The translations under genes were made by a program, and so were the position numbers. Of a stretch of DNA of 64,000 nt, positions 1 through 7,474 are shown in pieces (position 1 is the stretch's first letter; each line of letters starts with the position of its first letter). Under the pieces are notes generated by a model. The model did no database searches. It saw nothing but the letters and a program-made list of their open reading frames with translations, and was not told the origin of the DNA. This DNA is from an uncultured Alphaproteobacteria bacterium (lineage in GTDB: Bacteria > Pseudomonadota > Alphaproteobacteria > RF32 > CAG-239): the NCBI GenBank assembly GCA_949282205.1, contig CASDOS010000059.1:70135-134134 (forward strand), read 5' to 3'.

Positions 1-136
1 TGATTTTGCCAAGAATGGTTCCACGGGCATACTTGCCGCCGGAAACGGTGGCCAACTCAGCAATCCTTGGAAATTCGCCGGCCAACAAATTGTCGGAGGT
101 GGTGGAACCCTGATCCGTAAATCCCTGTGCTGTCAT
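1..136 (-). CDS. Phage head decoration protein (lambda gpD-like), partial
   Basis: The reading frame starts at an ATG at 136 and runs off the left edge after about 45 codons. The visible N-terminus (MTAQGFTDQGSTTSDNLLAG, then a Gly-rich turn and RGTILGKI) has the pattern of the lambda head decoration protein family, which trims and stabilises the expanded capsid. GGAG lies just upstream. It directly follows the protease/scaffold gene, the usual lambda order C-Nu3-D. The C-terminal half is outside the window, so the family call rests on N-terminus and context. Confidence 0.75.
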   Translation of the reverse strand, partial: MTAQGFTDQGSTTSDNLLAGEFPRIAELATVSGGKYARGTILGKI

Positions 137-146
137 CTGTTTCTCC

Positions 147-446
147 TTAAATTAAAGAGGCGATGCGCTGAGCAACCGCCTCCGGGGTTTCATTATCGGC
201 TTCCGCCACCGGACGGATGTCCGGATTCTTAATTGCCGCCATGGCTTGTTCAAAAGCGCTTTCCCGATGAGTGGGAACAGTCGCCAAAATCTCCAAGATA
301 TCATCTGCTACCAAATCCGTTTTTGTCAGCAGCAATTTGGCCGTGTTCTCCTTACCTTGAGTGACCTCAGAGGCAAAAACTTGCGCCATGCGTTCCCGTT
401 CTGTGCGCCGGATATCCTCGGCGCTCGTTTTTTCATTGTCATTCAT
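147..446 (-). CDS. Nested Nu3-like capsid scaffold (in-frame internal start)
   Basis: An internal ATG at 446, in frame with the protease, is preceded by GGAG (complement of 456-459) at a workable spacing. It would give a 99-residue acidic, helical protein starting MNDNEKTSAED. In lambda, scaffold Nu3 is made in the same way from inside gene C and shares its C-terminus. The start codon, Shine-Dalgarno sequence and charge are visible here. The scaffold role is inferred from that precedent. Confidence 0.6.
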   Translation of the reverse strand: MNDNEKTSAEDIRRTERERMAQVFASEVTQGKENTAKLLLTKTDLVADDILEILATVPTHRESAFEQAMAAIKNPDIRPVAEADNETPEAVAQRIASLI

Positions 447-1247
447 GAATATTTTCTCCGTTTGTTGAAAATTAAAGCCTGCAATTATCGCCTCAAACGA
501 GGACAACCCGTCCGCCAGACCGTTGCGAACGGCATATTGGCCGACAGCCACATCGCCGGCACCAAAATTTTTAACCACATCCACCGCCGTGATACCGCGG
601 TTGCGGGCGATTTTAGCGATAAAAACCTCCGCCAGCTCATCAACCCTTGCCTGAATTTTGGCTCTGCCTTCTTCTGTGTTAATATCCGGGCGCTTGTTGG
701 GGCTTTGAGAAGAAACGATTTCTATCGTTTTGCCATCATCATCCTGTTCAAAAACAGAAACCACCCCGATAGAACCAAGTACCGCCGTATCGGAAGCCAA
801 AATCTTGTCGCAGGCAGAGGCAATCCAGTATGCCCCGGAACAACAGGCTCCGGACGCATATGCGACAATCGGCTTTTTCCCTCTCGCCTGAAAAATCATG
901 TCCGCCAACTCCGAACAACCGTTGACTTCACCGCCCGGACTGTCAATATCAAGCAAAATGGCATTAACTTCAGGATGTTGCAACGCCTTGTTAAAGTCCC
1001 GGGCCAGCAGTTCATACGAAGTTGCGCCGCAAATCCTTGTCATCAGGTTGGCATAGCGAAACAACGGGCCGGACACTTTAAGAACAGCAACGCCGTCTCT
1101 GATTGAGGCGGCGTTGGCATCTTTCATATCTTTGCCCATCTCCCGGGCTATGGCTTCAGGCGTTTTGCGGCTTTCCTTCGCGATCTCCGCCATCGTTCCC
1201 ATCATCTCCGGCGTCATCGCCCAAATGCTCCTGTTTAGTATTTTCAT
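147..1247 (-). CDS. Phage prohead protease, S49/SppA-type (lambda gpC-like)
   Basis: A 366-residue ClpP-fold serine protease of the S49 family that matures the prohead. DSPGGEVNG (about residue 102) is the oxyanion strand and loop, and SGACCSGAYW (132-141) carries the nucleophile Ser137. The basic dyad residue should be a Lys further downstream, not assigned with certainty. Residues 268-366 are charged and helical, as in the lambda Nu3 scaffold, and have their own start (separate entry). The start at 1247 overlaps the portal gene by about 90 bp. It sits between portal and gpD genes, matching lambda-like morphogenesis order. Confidence 0.88.
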   Translation of the reverse strand: MKILNRSIWAMTPEMMGTMAEIAKESRKTPEAIAREMGKDMKDANAASIRDGVAVLKVSGPLFRYANLMTRICGATSYELLARDFNKALQHPEVNAILLDIDSPGGEVNGCSELADMIFQARGKKPIVAYASGACCSGAYWIASACDKILASDTAVLGSIGVVSVFEQDDDGKTIEIVSSQSPNKRPDINTEEGRAKIQARVDELAEVFIAKIARNRGITAVDVVKNFGAGDVAVGQYAVRNGLADGLSSFEAIIAGFNFQQTEKIFMNDNEKTSAEDIRRTERERMAQVFASEVTQGKENTAKLLLTKTDLVADDILEILATVPTHRESAFEQAMAAIKNPDIRPVAEADNETPEAVAQRIASLI

Positions 1248-2652
1248 TGATCAACCCCATTTCCTTAAGTTTATTTTTTTCCCGAACCCGTTGTTCGACC
1301 ACTTCCTCCCAATCCAGTCCCTGAGAGGCGCACTCGTTTTCCAACGTGGACAAACCGATTTCCATGCGGAGTTGGCAGGCCTGCGCTTCCTTAACCGGAT
1401 CAACCCAACCACGTCCCGGACCAATCCATTTGCATCGGGTGTAGGCGTAGCGGTTTTTATAAAAATCAGGCGCATCCACCAAGCCTTTGTTGACCATTTC
1501 TTCAAGCCACAATTCATAGACCGGTGTTGCCCAATAGTCTGCCAGCCATTGCCGCCGTCCGTTAAAATAGCGCCATGCCTCCAACAATGCCGACCTCGCC
1601 GAGGAGTAATTGGTTTTGGAAAAGTCCTTCAGCAACAATTCATACGGAATGTTTAATCCTGTGCCGATATGCCGGAGTAAATTCTCCACAAAGCTTCCAT
1701 AAGCGGAGTTTGGTCGGCTTGGCGTAAACGGCGCGACCTTGTCTCCGGGAAATATCGGAATAATGGAGCCGCCCTCCAACTTAACCTGCCAGTCTTTCTT
1801 GGCGTTCAAATAATCATCGCTGGAACCGCCGAACAATTCGTTTAATTCTTCGCCTCCCATCGGTGTTTCGATAAAAGCGGCAATCATTGCGTTGACAATC
1901 GCCGCCTGCAATTCGGAACGCTCGTAATGGTCAAGCATTTTAAACATCGGCATAATCGCAGAAAGGATCGGTTTTCCCCGGGTCTGTCCAATACGGCTGA
2001 CATCGTGGACGTGCAGCACCCGCCGCCGGCCGAAAGGTGTAAAAGTCGGAATACGCTCCCATTCCAGTGAAGACATCCAATAATCCCCCGGATGTTCTTT
2101 TAAAATATGATAGGCAACCGGAGCACCAAAACGGTCAATCTCCACGCCGCCGCGCAGGTTTCTGCTATCCGTGCCGTTATTCGGATTGGACAGCCTGTCA
2201 GGTTCGATTAGCTGAATGGTGGTGGCAACCGGACGTCCCGGCAACCACAAAGTCAACGCCAGCGCTTCACCGTTAATCAGACAGGATTTAAAAACCTGCG
2301 TTGTTAGTCCATGAAAATTGAGGCTTTGCGCTGCATCACACATAAAAGTCTCCGACCAGGAGCGCCACAATCCCTCAACTGTGGTCTGCCATTCCTCCTC
2401 CCAATCCTTGGTTTTGCCTAAAAGCTTGTAGTCCGGCTTGGCGGAAAGACGAAAACCCGTGCCAACAATGTTGTCAGTCAGCGTCTGCATCGCGCCGCTG
2501 GCAATCCCGTGGTTGCGGGACAAATCTCTGGAACGGGCGACCATTGTGGAAAGTTCGGGCAAAAGGTCACTGTCCGCCGAACCCCGACCGGGTTGCCACG
2601 AGGCAATCTCCCTTAGTGTCTGCGATGCTGCTTTATGTGATGTATCTGTCAT
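1156..2652 (-). CDS. Phage portal protein (lambda gpB family)
   Basis: A roughly 498-residue portal protein forming the dodecameric DNA channel at the capsid vertex. Family signs are the N-terminal ARSRDLSRNHGIASGAMQTL block, a central run around GRRRVLHVHD, then IPYELLLKDFSKTNYSSARS, a conserved lambda-portal segment. I prefer the ATG at 2652 (GGGAAAAC just upstream). The frame is open to a GTG at 2703 without a ribosome binding site. The 5' flank is AT-rich and appears replaced by the adjacent plus-strand moron, so the native N-terminus may have changed. Confidence 0.88.
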   Translation of the reverse strand: MTDTSHKAASQTLREIASWQPGRGSADSDLLPELSTMVARSRDLSRNHGIASGAMQTLTDNIVGTGFRLSAKPDYKLLGKTKDWEEEWQTTVEGLWRSWSETFMCDAAQSLNFHGLTTQVFKSCLINGEALALTLWLPGRPVATTIQLIEPDRLSNPNNGTDSRNLRGGVEIDRFGAPVAYHILKEHPGDYWMSSLEWERIPTFTPFGRRRVLHVHDVSRIGQTRGKPILSAIMPMFKMLDHYERSELQAAIVNAMIAAFIETPMGGEELNELFGGSSDDYLNAKKDWQVKLEGGSIIPIFPGDKVAPFTPSRPNSAYGSFVENLLRHIGTGLNIPYELLLKDFSKTNYSSARSALLEAWRYFNGRRQWLADYWATPVYELWLEEMVNKGLVDAPDFYKNRYAYTRCKWIGPGRGWVDPVKEAQACQLRMEIGLSTLENECASQGLDWEEVVEQRVREKNKLKEMGLINENTKQEHLGDDAGDDGNDGGDREGKPQNA

Positions 2653-2666
2653 GTTTTCCCAATATG

Positions 2667-2694
2667 TTGACTTTTTTATTAAATAGTTTAATTT
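2667..2694 (+). promoter_or_regulatory. Putative sigma70 promoter of the plus-strand moron
   Basis: TTGACT (2667-2672) and TAATTT (2689-2694) are separated by 16 bp, ahead of the gene at 2727. The block lies at the 5' end of the portal gene and reads against the late phage operon, as expected for an autonomously expressed moron. Predicted by eye only. Confidence 0.45.
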
Positions 2695-2726
2695 AAAACC
2701 CACTTAACGTGTTAAAGGAGCGAGCG

Positions 2727-3005
2727 ATGGAGTTTGTTGTTATTGTGAAGTTATCAGATGATTTTACAAGAAGGTTAAATATTTACCAAGGTAAAGAAGG
2801 TCTTCAAATACAAGGTTTTAATGAGTTAAATTCCAATCATTCACAATTACATTCTGTTATAAATTACCGTATTTTTTATGCAAAAAATGTATCGGAGCAT
2901 AGTACTTATAAAATTACTTTTGGTAATCCTATGCAGCCAGAGTATCAGAAAGAGTTTACAATTCCATCCAATCAAGAATATTTGGAAATATTTTTTCCAA
3001 ATTAA
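2727..3005 (+). CDS. Small moron protein, unknown function
   Basis: A 92-residue protein of unrecognised family, starting MEFVVIVKLSDDFTRR at 2727 after AAAGGAG (2714-2720). The in-frame TTG at 2709 lies before that Shine-Dalgarno and is unlikely to be used. It has alternating hydrophobic segments suggesting a small beta-rich fold, with no signal peptide or membrane helix. It reads against the surrounding minus-strand genes, is much richer in A+T, and lies exactly in the portal-gpW junction with its own promoter-like sequence. These are the marks of a moron carried by the prophage. Expression in the lysogen is inference. Confidence 0.6.
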   Translation: MEFVVIVKLSDDFTRRLNIYQGKEGLQIQGFNELNSNHSQLHSVINYRIFYAKNVSEHSTYKITFGNPMQPEYQKEFTIPSNQEYLEIFFPN

Positions 3006-3238
3006 AAACTAACTTTCATAATTTTGCGGCGGACGGAGGTTTTCCCCTCTGCTACGGCAATTTGTGATTTAAGGTTTGCAATATAGGTTTCCAAGCTTGT
3101 CAGACTGGCTTGATTGTAAGTCACCGAACCAAAAGTACCGACATTGACTGAAACTTCCCTTGCGCCTATCATCAGCTGATGATAAGCTTCTTCGGCTTCA
3201 GCCAATCTGGTTTTTAATATTTCCTTATCTAAAGCCAT
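3002..3238 (-). CDS. Head-to-tail joining protein, gpW family
   Basis: A 78-residue protein of lambda gpW size and pattern: an N-terminal helix (LKTRLAEAEEAYHQLMIG), a short beta hairpin (VSVNVGTFGSVTYNQAS), then a second helix (LTSLETYIANLKSQIAVAEG). gpW plugs the portal after packaging and makes the tail-docking surface. The gene overlaps the terminase stop by about 10 bp and is followed by the inserted moron and then the portal gene, conserving terminase-W-B order. Confidence 0.85.
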   Translation of the reverse strand: MALDKEILKTRLAEAEEAYHQLMIGAREVSVNVGTFGSVTYNQASLTSLETYIANLKSQIAVAEGKTSVRRKIMKVSF

Positions 3239-5172
3239 GGATCATCCACCTTTGTCGCTTTCATCTGTATAAATCTTGCCGGTTTCTTTTTCGGCTTAGC
3301 CTCGGGATTTGCCGGAATAAGAGCCTCCAACTCGGCCCAGGCTTTTTCACTCATGCGGTCAAGGCCATAAATAGCCGCGCCGGCTCGGGCGTAAACCCGA
3401 CAGTCCAAAGCCTCGTTGCGCCGTGCGGGATCTTTTTCCCAAACCGGTTTCGGATAGCCGTTGCTTATCCTGACCACCTGCCGCTCCGCCGTCAGCTGTT
3501 TGAAATATTCCTCGGCATATTGCGGAAAATGGCAGCGTCCAAACTGCGAAGCATCCTCGCCAACACGCTCCATCCTAAGCCAACGGTACAGCTCTGTTTT
3601 GATAACCGGGCCGGACACATTCCATACTTTCAGTCCCTTTTTCCTGGTGTCGGCCTTGGACGTGGACAACAACATCGCCGTGTCCCGGCTCTGACCCTTG
3701 ACCGCAACCACTGTCCTCGGCTGACTTGCTCTCGCGCCGTTGCCTCCCCAAACAGCTTGGCTGAACTGCCTTACAAACGAATAAACATCCTGCGTTGCAT
3801 ATCCGGAATCAACGCACATCACCCGTATCGGCAATGTTACGCCGCTTTCATGCGGATAATCTTTTGTCAGCACATTTTCAAGTTTGCGCCAGACTTCCGG
3901 TCGGGCGGTGTCTCCGTCTAAAACAAAATACTCTACCGACCAGCTCTGTTTCTGCCGTCCCCAAGCCACAACTTCGCATTCAATACGGTCTTTTTGAATA
4001 TCAACACCAGCGGTTAAGAACAATCCGCCGTAAGGAACAGTCCCGATCGGATAAATTTCTCTGGCTTCATACAGGCGCTGCCATTCCGGCGCATCGCTTT
4101 CCGCCTCAAAGGTCTCACCCAGAATGGTGTTTTGAAAGCCCTGCATCAGGCTTGGATTTTTCTTGGTTTTCTCATAAATAGCCACGCATTCTTTCCACGA
4201 CAGCCACCCAATCGGCGAATACAGGGACGACAAATGGAAACCAGCCGTCACACCATCGCTGGATGCAGTTGCCTGCCAGCGGCCGCTGGCCAGCATCTGG
4301 GTTTTGTAATGTTCACCGATATGTCCACCGCAATGCTCGCACACATAGAACACATTGCCATCTTCCACCTGTATCTGTTTCCATTCCAACCGCTGATAAG
4401 CGCCGCAGAAAGGACATGGCACAAAAAAATAGCGCTTGTCGGAGTTTTCAAACTCCCGCTCAATGTTGGACAGGCCTTTGATCGTCGGCGTGGACACCAG
4501 AAAAATCTTTTTTCTTTTGTTGAATGTGGCGGTTCGCCGTTCCGCCAGCAAAATCGGATCGCCTTCGCCGTCAATATCCTGCGGATAGCCGTCAATCTCA
4601 TCCATAAACAGATATCGCGCCGGCATGGAACGCAGCCCCACCGCTGAGTTTGCTCCGGTCATCACCAACACGCCGCCCGGAAAATCTTTGGACAACATAG
4701 TGTTGCCGCTGTCCCGGGAACGCGCCGGAGCCACCAGTTTTTTTAGTTCCGGACAATCCTCAATCAGAGGATCTATACGTTGTTTGGAATTACGCTTGGC
4801 CATTTCCACCGTTGGCGACACCGCCATAATCGGCCCCGGCGCTTTGTGCATGACATATCCCAGCCAGTTGTTGCCGCATTCCGTGCCTCCGATTTGCGCA
4901 CCTTTCATAAACACAACCTTTTGAATAGGGCTTTTCGGCGACAGGCAGTCCATAATCTCTTTCAAATACGGCGTTCTGTCTGTTCGCCAGCGCCCCGGTT
5001 CCGATGCCGACTTGCTGGAAAGAACGCGGTATTTATCGGCCCATTCCGACACCGGCATGTATGAATCTGGTTCCACGCCCTTGAAAAATTCATCCTCAAT
5101 ATAGCCCTTCGCGTCAAAGTTCCCGGTCGATAAGCTCTCTGCTTTCGGAGAGGAGTTTCCGTATGTATTCAT
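3229..5172 (-). CDS. Terminase large subunit (GpA family)
   Basis: Packaging ATPase and nuclease that cuts concatemers and pumps DNA into the prohead. Visible are a deviant Walker A (MKGAQIGGTECGNN), Walker B YLFMDEIDGYP, the coupling region VSTPT, a zinc-ribbon-like CPFC...CEHC pair, and C-terminal nuclease segments including VCVDSGYATQ-type residues. Length about 647 residues, normal for GpA. Start chosen at ATG 5172 (MNTYGNSS). The frame stays open to 5199. Its 5' end overlaps the small-subunit gene by about 59 bp, a translational coupling common in phages. Confidence 0.93.
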   Translation of the reverse strand: MNTYGNSSPKAESLSTGNFDAKGYIEDEFFKGVEPDSYMPVSEWADKYRVLSSKSASEPGRWRTDRTPYLKEIMDCLSPKSPIQKVVFMKGAQIGGTECGNNWLGYVMHKAPGPIMAVSPTVEMAKRNSKQRIDPLIEDCPELKKLVAPARSRDSGNTMLSKDFPGGVLVMTGANSAVGLRSMPARYLFMDEIDGYPQDIDGEGDPILLAERRTATFNKRKKIFLVSTPTIKGLSNIEREFENSDKRYFFVPCPFCGAYQRLEWKQIQVEDGNVFYVCEHCGGHIGEHYKTQMLASGRWQATASSDGVTAGFHLSSLYSPIGWLSWKECVAIYEKTKKNPSLMQGFQNTILGETFEAESDAPEWQRLYEAREIYPIGTVPYGGLFLTAGVDIQKDRIECEVVAWGRQKQSWSVEYFVLDGDTARPEVWRKLENVLTKDYPHESGVTLPIRVMCVDSGYATQDVYSFVRQFSQAVWGGNGARASQPRTVVAVKGQSRDTAMLLSTSKADTRKKGLKVWNVSGPVIKTELYRWLRMERVGEDASQFGRCHFPQYAEEYFKQLTAERQVVRISNGYPKPVWEKDPARRNEALDCRVYARAGAAIYGLDRMSEKAWAELEALIPANPEAKPKKKPARFIQMKATKVDDPWL

Positions 5173-5641
5173 CCAACACCACCGCCGTCTTATGTTCATC
5201 CGCGCCGAGTTCAGCCGCGATTAACGCCCCGTAGCGGGTGGAAAAGCCGGAAAACAAATCCCGCAAAGCTCTCCCGAGGTTAAATGCGTGCTGTCCGGCC
5301 TTTTTGCGGTCGATTGTTTCTCCCGTTACCATTTTGAGTTTTGCTTTGGCTAACATCGCCCGATAATAAATATCCGCTGTTTTGGCCTGCTGAAAGGTTG
5401 AAAAATTCTGCCGCCCGCCGCCGGATAATTCCGGCTGAGCCTCAAACAGTGGGTCGGCTTTGCGGCTTTTGGCCGGATCGGTGTTCATAAACCATTCCCT
5501 GTTGGCTTCATCCACATCGATTTTACCGTCCGGCGTTTTATGAATACGCCCCGAGGCAATCGCCGTTTGCACGGCATTCAACCGTACACCCCGAATTCTG
5601 GCATATTCCCGAAGCGATACTTTCATACTATTATTTTTCAT
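5114..5641 (-). CDS. Terminase small subunit-like DNA-binding protein
   Basis: A 175-residue protein with an N-terminal winged-helix/MerR-like segment (SLREYARIRGVRLNAVQTAI, then KIDVDEANREW) as in Nu1-type small terminases, which recognise the packaging site. A helical middle (YYRAMLAKAKLKMVTGETIDRK) probably drives oligomerisation. It is directly upstream of and overlaps the large subunit. Start is either ATG 5641 or ATG 5626 (MKVSLREY). The first codons lie in AT-rich DNA belonging to the junction with the plus-strand HrgA-like insertion. Confidence 0.8.
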   Translation of the reverse strand: MKNNSMKVSLREYARIRGVRLNAVQTAIASGRIHKTPDGKIDVDEANREWFMNTDPAKSRKADPLFEAQPELSGGGRQNFSTFQQAKTADIYYRAMLAKAKLKMVTGETIDRKKAGQHAFNLGRALRDLFSGFSTRYGALIAAELGADEHKTAVVLDEYIRKLLSESRELIDREL

Positions 5642-5697
5642 TGAATATTAAATTTTTACATTATAAAATTAATAAAATTTTAGTAAGGAGATGTTCT

Positions 5698-6621
5698 ATG
5701 GCATTAAATCTGAGTAAGACAGTTGTTGATATTTTAAAATCTCACCCAGAACAGTATTTTACAGCTAGAGAATTAGCTGAAGAAGTCTTAAATCTCAAAC
5801 CAGAAGAATGTTCTGAAAAAATGAATAGAAGCAAGGCTACTGTTGTACCTATTAACAATAAAGAAACGTTATTAAATCAACTGGTAGCTGAAATAGGAAG
5901 CTATAAAAAACGCATTCAAAATATTTCTTCAAATGTAAAAATGACAGCAGAACGCCCTAGAAAATATTACTACTCAGAAAAAACTGATGCCGAAGAAATT
6001 GTTGAAGCAGAAAAAATTACTAAACAAAACAAGCACCCTGAACACGATTCTTATCCTCTTTTGTGTCAATATTTATACAATGAATTAAATATCTTTCCTA
6101 AAAGAATTGATGAAAAAAAGTCATCAAATACTAAAGGAAAAAACGGTAATATTTGGTTACATCCCGATGTTGTTGGTCTTAAAAATCTTTCTGACGGTTG
6201 GAACGCGGATGTAGTCAATTGTGCCAATAAACATGCATTTAATAAAACCTCCTTATGGTCTTTTGAAGTCAAAGTTAAAATAAATCTATCAAATGTCAGA
6301 GAATATTTTTTCCAAACAGTTTCAAATTCCAGCTGGGCAAATTATTCTTATTTAGTTGCTCAAGAAATCGATGATAAAGCAATGGATGAACTCCGTATTT
6401 TGTGTGGTGGACATCAAATAGGTCTAATAAAACTTGAAAAGGATAATCCAACTGAAAGCCAAATTTTAATTCCTGCTCCTGAAAAACAAGCTTTAGATTG
6501 GGATATGATAGACCGAATTGTCAAAGAAAACCCTGATTTTAAAGAATTTATCAATCTAATAACAGAATTTTATCAAACCGGAAAACTTAAAGAGCGTGAT
6601 TGGGATATTCTACAAAATTAA
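5698..6621 (+). CDS. COG2958/HrgA-like winged-helix protein, moron
   Basis: A 307-residue protein starting MALNLSKTVVDILK at 5698, with AAGGAG at 5685-5690. The first 70 residues read as a HARE/winged-helix domain (ILKSHPEQYFTARELAEEV). The C-terminal half (FEVKVKINLSNVREYFFQ, SNSSWANYSYLVA, ESQILIPAPEK) matches my recollection of COG2958/HrgA-type proteins, often annotated near restriction loci. E and K in FEVKVK could be part of a PD-(D/E)xK-like core, not proven. It is AT-rich and reads against the phage operon between terminase and an unknown gene. A defence or superinfection-exclusion role is inference. Confidence 0.65.
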   Translation: MALNLSKTVVDILKSHPEQYFTARELAEEVLNLKPEECSEKMNRSKATVVPINNKETLLNQLVAEIGSYKKRIQNISSNVKMTAERPRKYYYSEKTDAEEIVEAEKITKQNKHPEHDSYPLLCQYLYNELNIFPKRIDEKKSSNTKGKNGNIWLHPDVVGLKNLSDGWNADVVNCANKHAFNKTSLWSFEVKVKINLSNVREYFFQTVSNSSWANYSYLVAQEIDDKAMDELRILCGGHQIGLIKLEKDNPTESQILIPAPEKQALDWDMIDRIVKENPDFKEFINLITEFYQTGKLKERDWDILQN

Positions 6622-6819
6622 CTATTCCACGTTAAACCACTTAAGGCAGGTCGACAGCAAATGGTCATAATTACCTGCTGTTGCCTCCTTTTGAAACTCT
6701 TGCCGTTCCTCCTCCGATAAACCAGCGCGCTTCATTGCTTGCAAGCATCTATTTAGGATAAAAAAGGCATTTCCGTCTTCTCCAACCAATTTTACTTTAA
6801 TATCCTTATATTTTGGCAT
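6622..6819 (-). CDS. Small conserved phage protein, unknown
   Basis: A 65-residue protein (MPKYKDIKVKLVGEDGNAFF...). GGAGGAAT sits immediately before the ATG at 6819. The pattern KVKLVGEDGNAFxIL, a helix and YDHLLSTCLKWFNVE resembles small proteins seen next to replication or methylase genes of temperate phages. No function is known to me. It starts 3 bp after the stop of the upstream gene, so the two are translationally coupled. Confidence 0.7.
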   Translation of the reverse strand: MPKYKDIKVKLVGEDGNAFFILNRCLQAMKRAGLSEEERQEFQKEATAGNYDHLLSTCLKWFNVE

Positions 6820-6821
6820 TT

Positions 6822-7304
6822 TTATTCCTCCCATTCGGGTATCAGGTCGCCGCTGTCAAGGTCGGGATTGTAGCCTGTAAAGTTCTCGGTGCTTAATCTG
6901 ACCCCGCCGACCGCTTGGATAACTATCCCGTATTTTAAGCTCAGCGCCTTTAATTCTTTACAAAAATCTCGATACTTTTGAGGAATGATATCCTGATAGG
7001 TCGTTTCATCAACATAATACCTGTAGTCTTCAATAATGCGTTCTTTGGTTAACCTGCGGTCTGCTATTTTTATAAAGGTTTCGACATTCGTCCTGATCTC
7101 CTCCATGTAGCTGTCGGCGATATGTCTTCCCCAGCGGCTGTCCATAAGTTTCTGGGTTTCTTCAGGAGTAAGTCCTGAATTCCTCTGGATAAGTTTGGCA
7201 GTCTCATTCCATAATCTGGTCATGTCCTTTTTATGTTTAAGATAACCTTCCGCCGTTCCCCAGAATCCCCATCCTTTATTTTCTGTTTCTAAAATCGTAG
7301 TCAT
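6822..7304 (-). CDS. Phage hypothetical protein with SGD-LPEWE C-terminus
   Basis: A 160-residue protein. The N-terminal half (KGWGFWGTAEGYLKHK, DSRWGRHIADSYMEEI) is predicted helical. The C-terminal part (VGGVRLSTENFTGYNPDLDS, then GDLIPEWEE) resembles the tail of phage proteins that pair with the small downstream gene. No catalytic motif recognised. It is the first gene of a two-gene unit, separated from the methylase by a 170-bp AT-rich gap in which I see no gene. Confidence 0.6.
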   Translation of the reverse strand: MTTILETENKGWGFWGTAEGYLKHKKDMTRLWNETAKLIQRNSGLTPEETQKLMDSRWGRHIADSYMEEIRTNVETFIKIADRRLTKERIIEDYRYYVDETTYQDIIPQKYRDFCKELKALSLKYGIVIQAVGGVRLSTENFTGYNPDLDSGDLIPEWEE

Positions 7305-7474
7305 TATTTTATCCTTTCTTTCAATTTATTGTAGAGTTTTTATCCTCTTTATAACACAATGAATGCTTGGAAATAAGGGAAAGTCCAATTAATTCTGCAT
7401 TATTTTTTATTATAACAAATTGAATTATAATGATATTTTTTAAACAGCGGGTTTGCTGGCGATAATTCGGCCAC

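Noticed and set aside
246..1106. Long plus-strand open frame (286 codons) opposite the prohead protease
   Set aside because: Pure antisense of a well-recognised S49 protease, no ribosome binding site and no recognisable protein pattern.
3160..3921. Plus-strand open frame opposite terminase large subunit
   Set aside because: Antisense shadow of GpA codons; cysteine/arginine-rich composition typical of non-coding frames.
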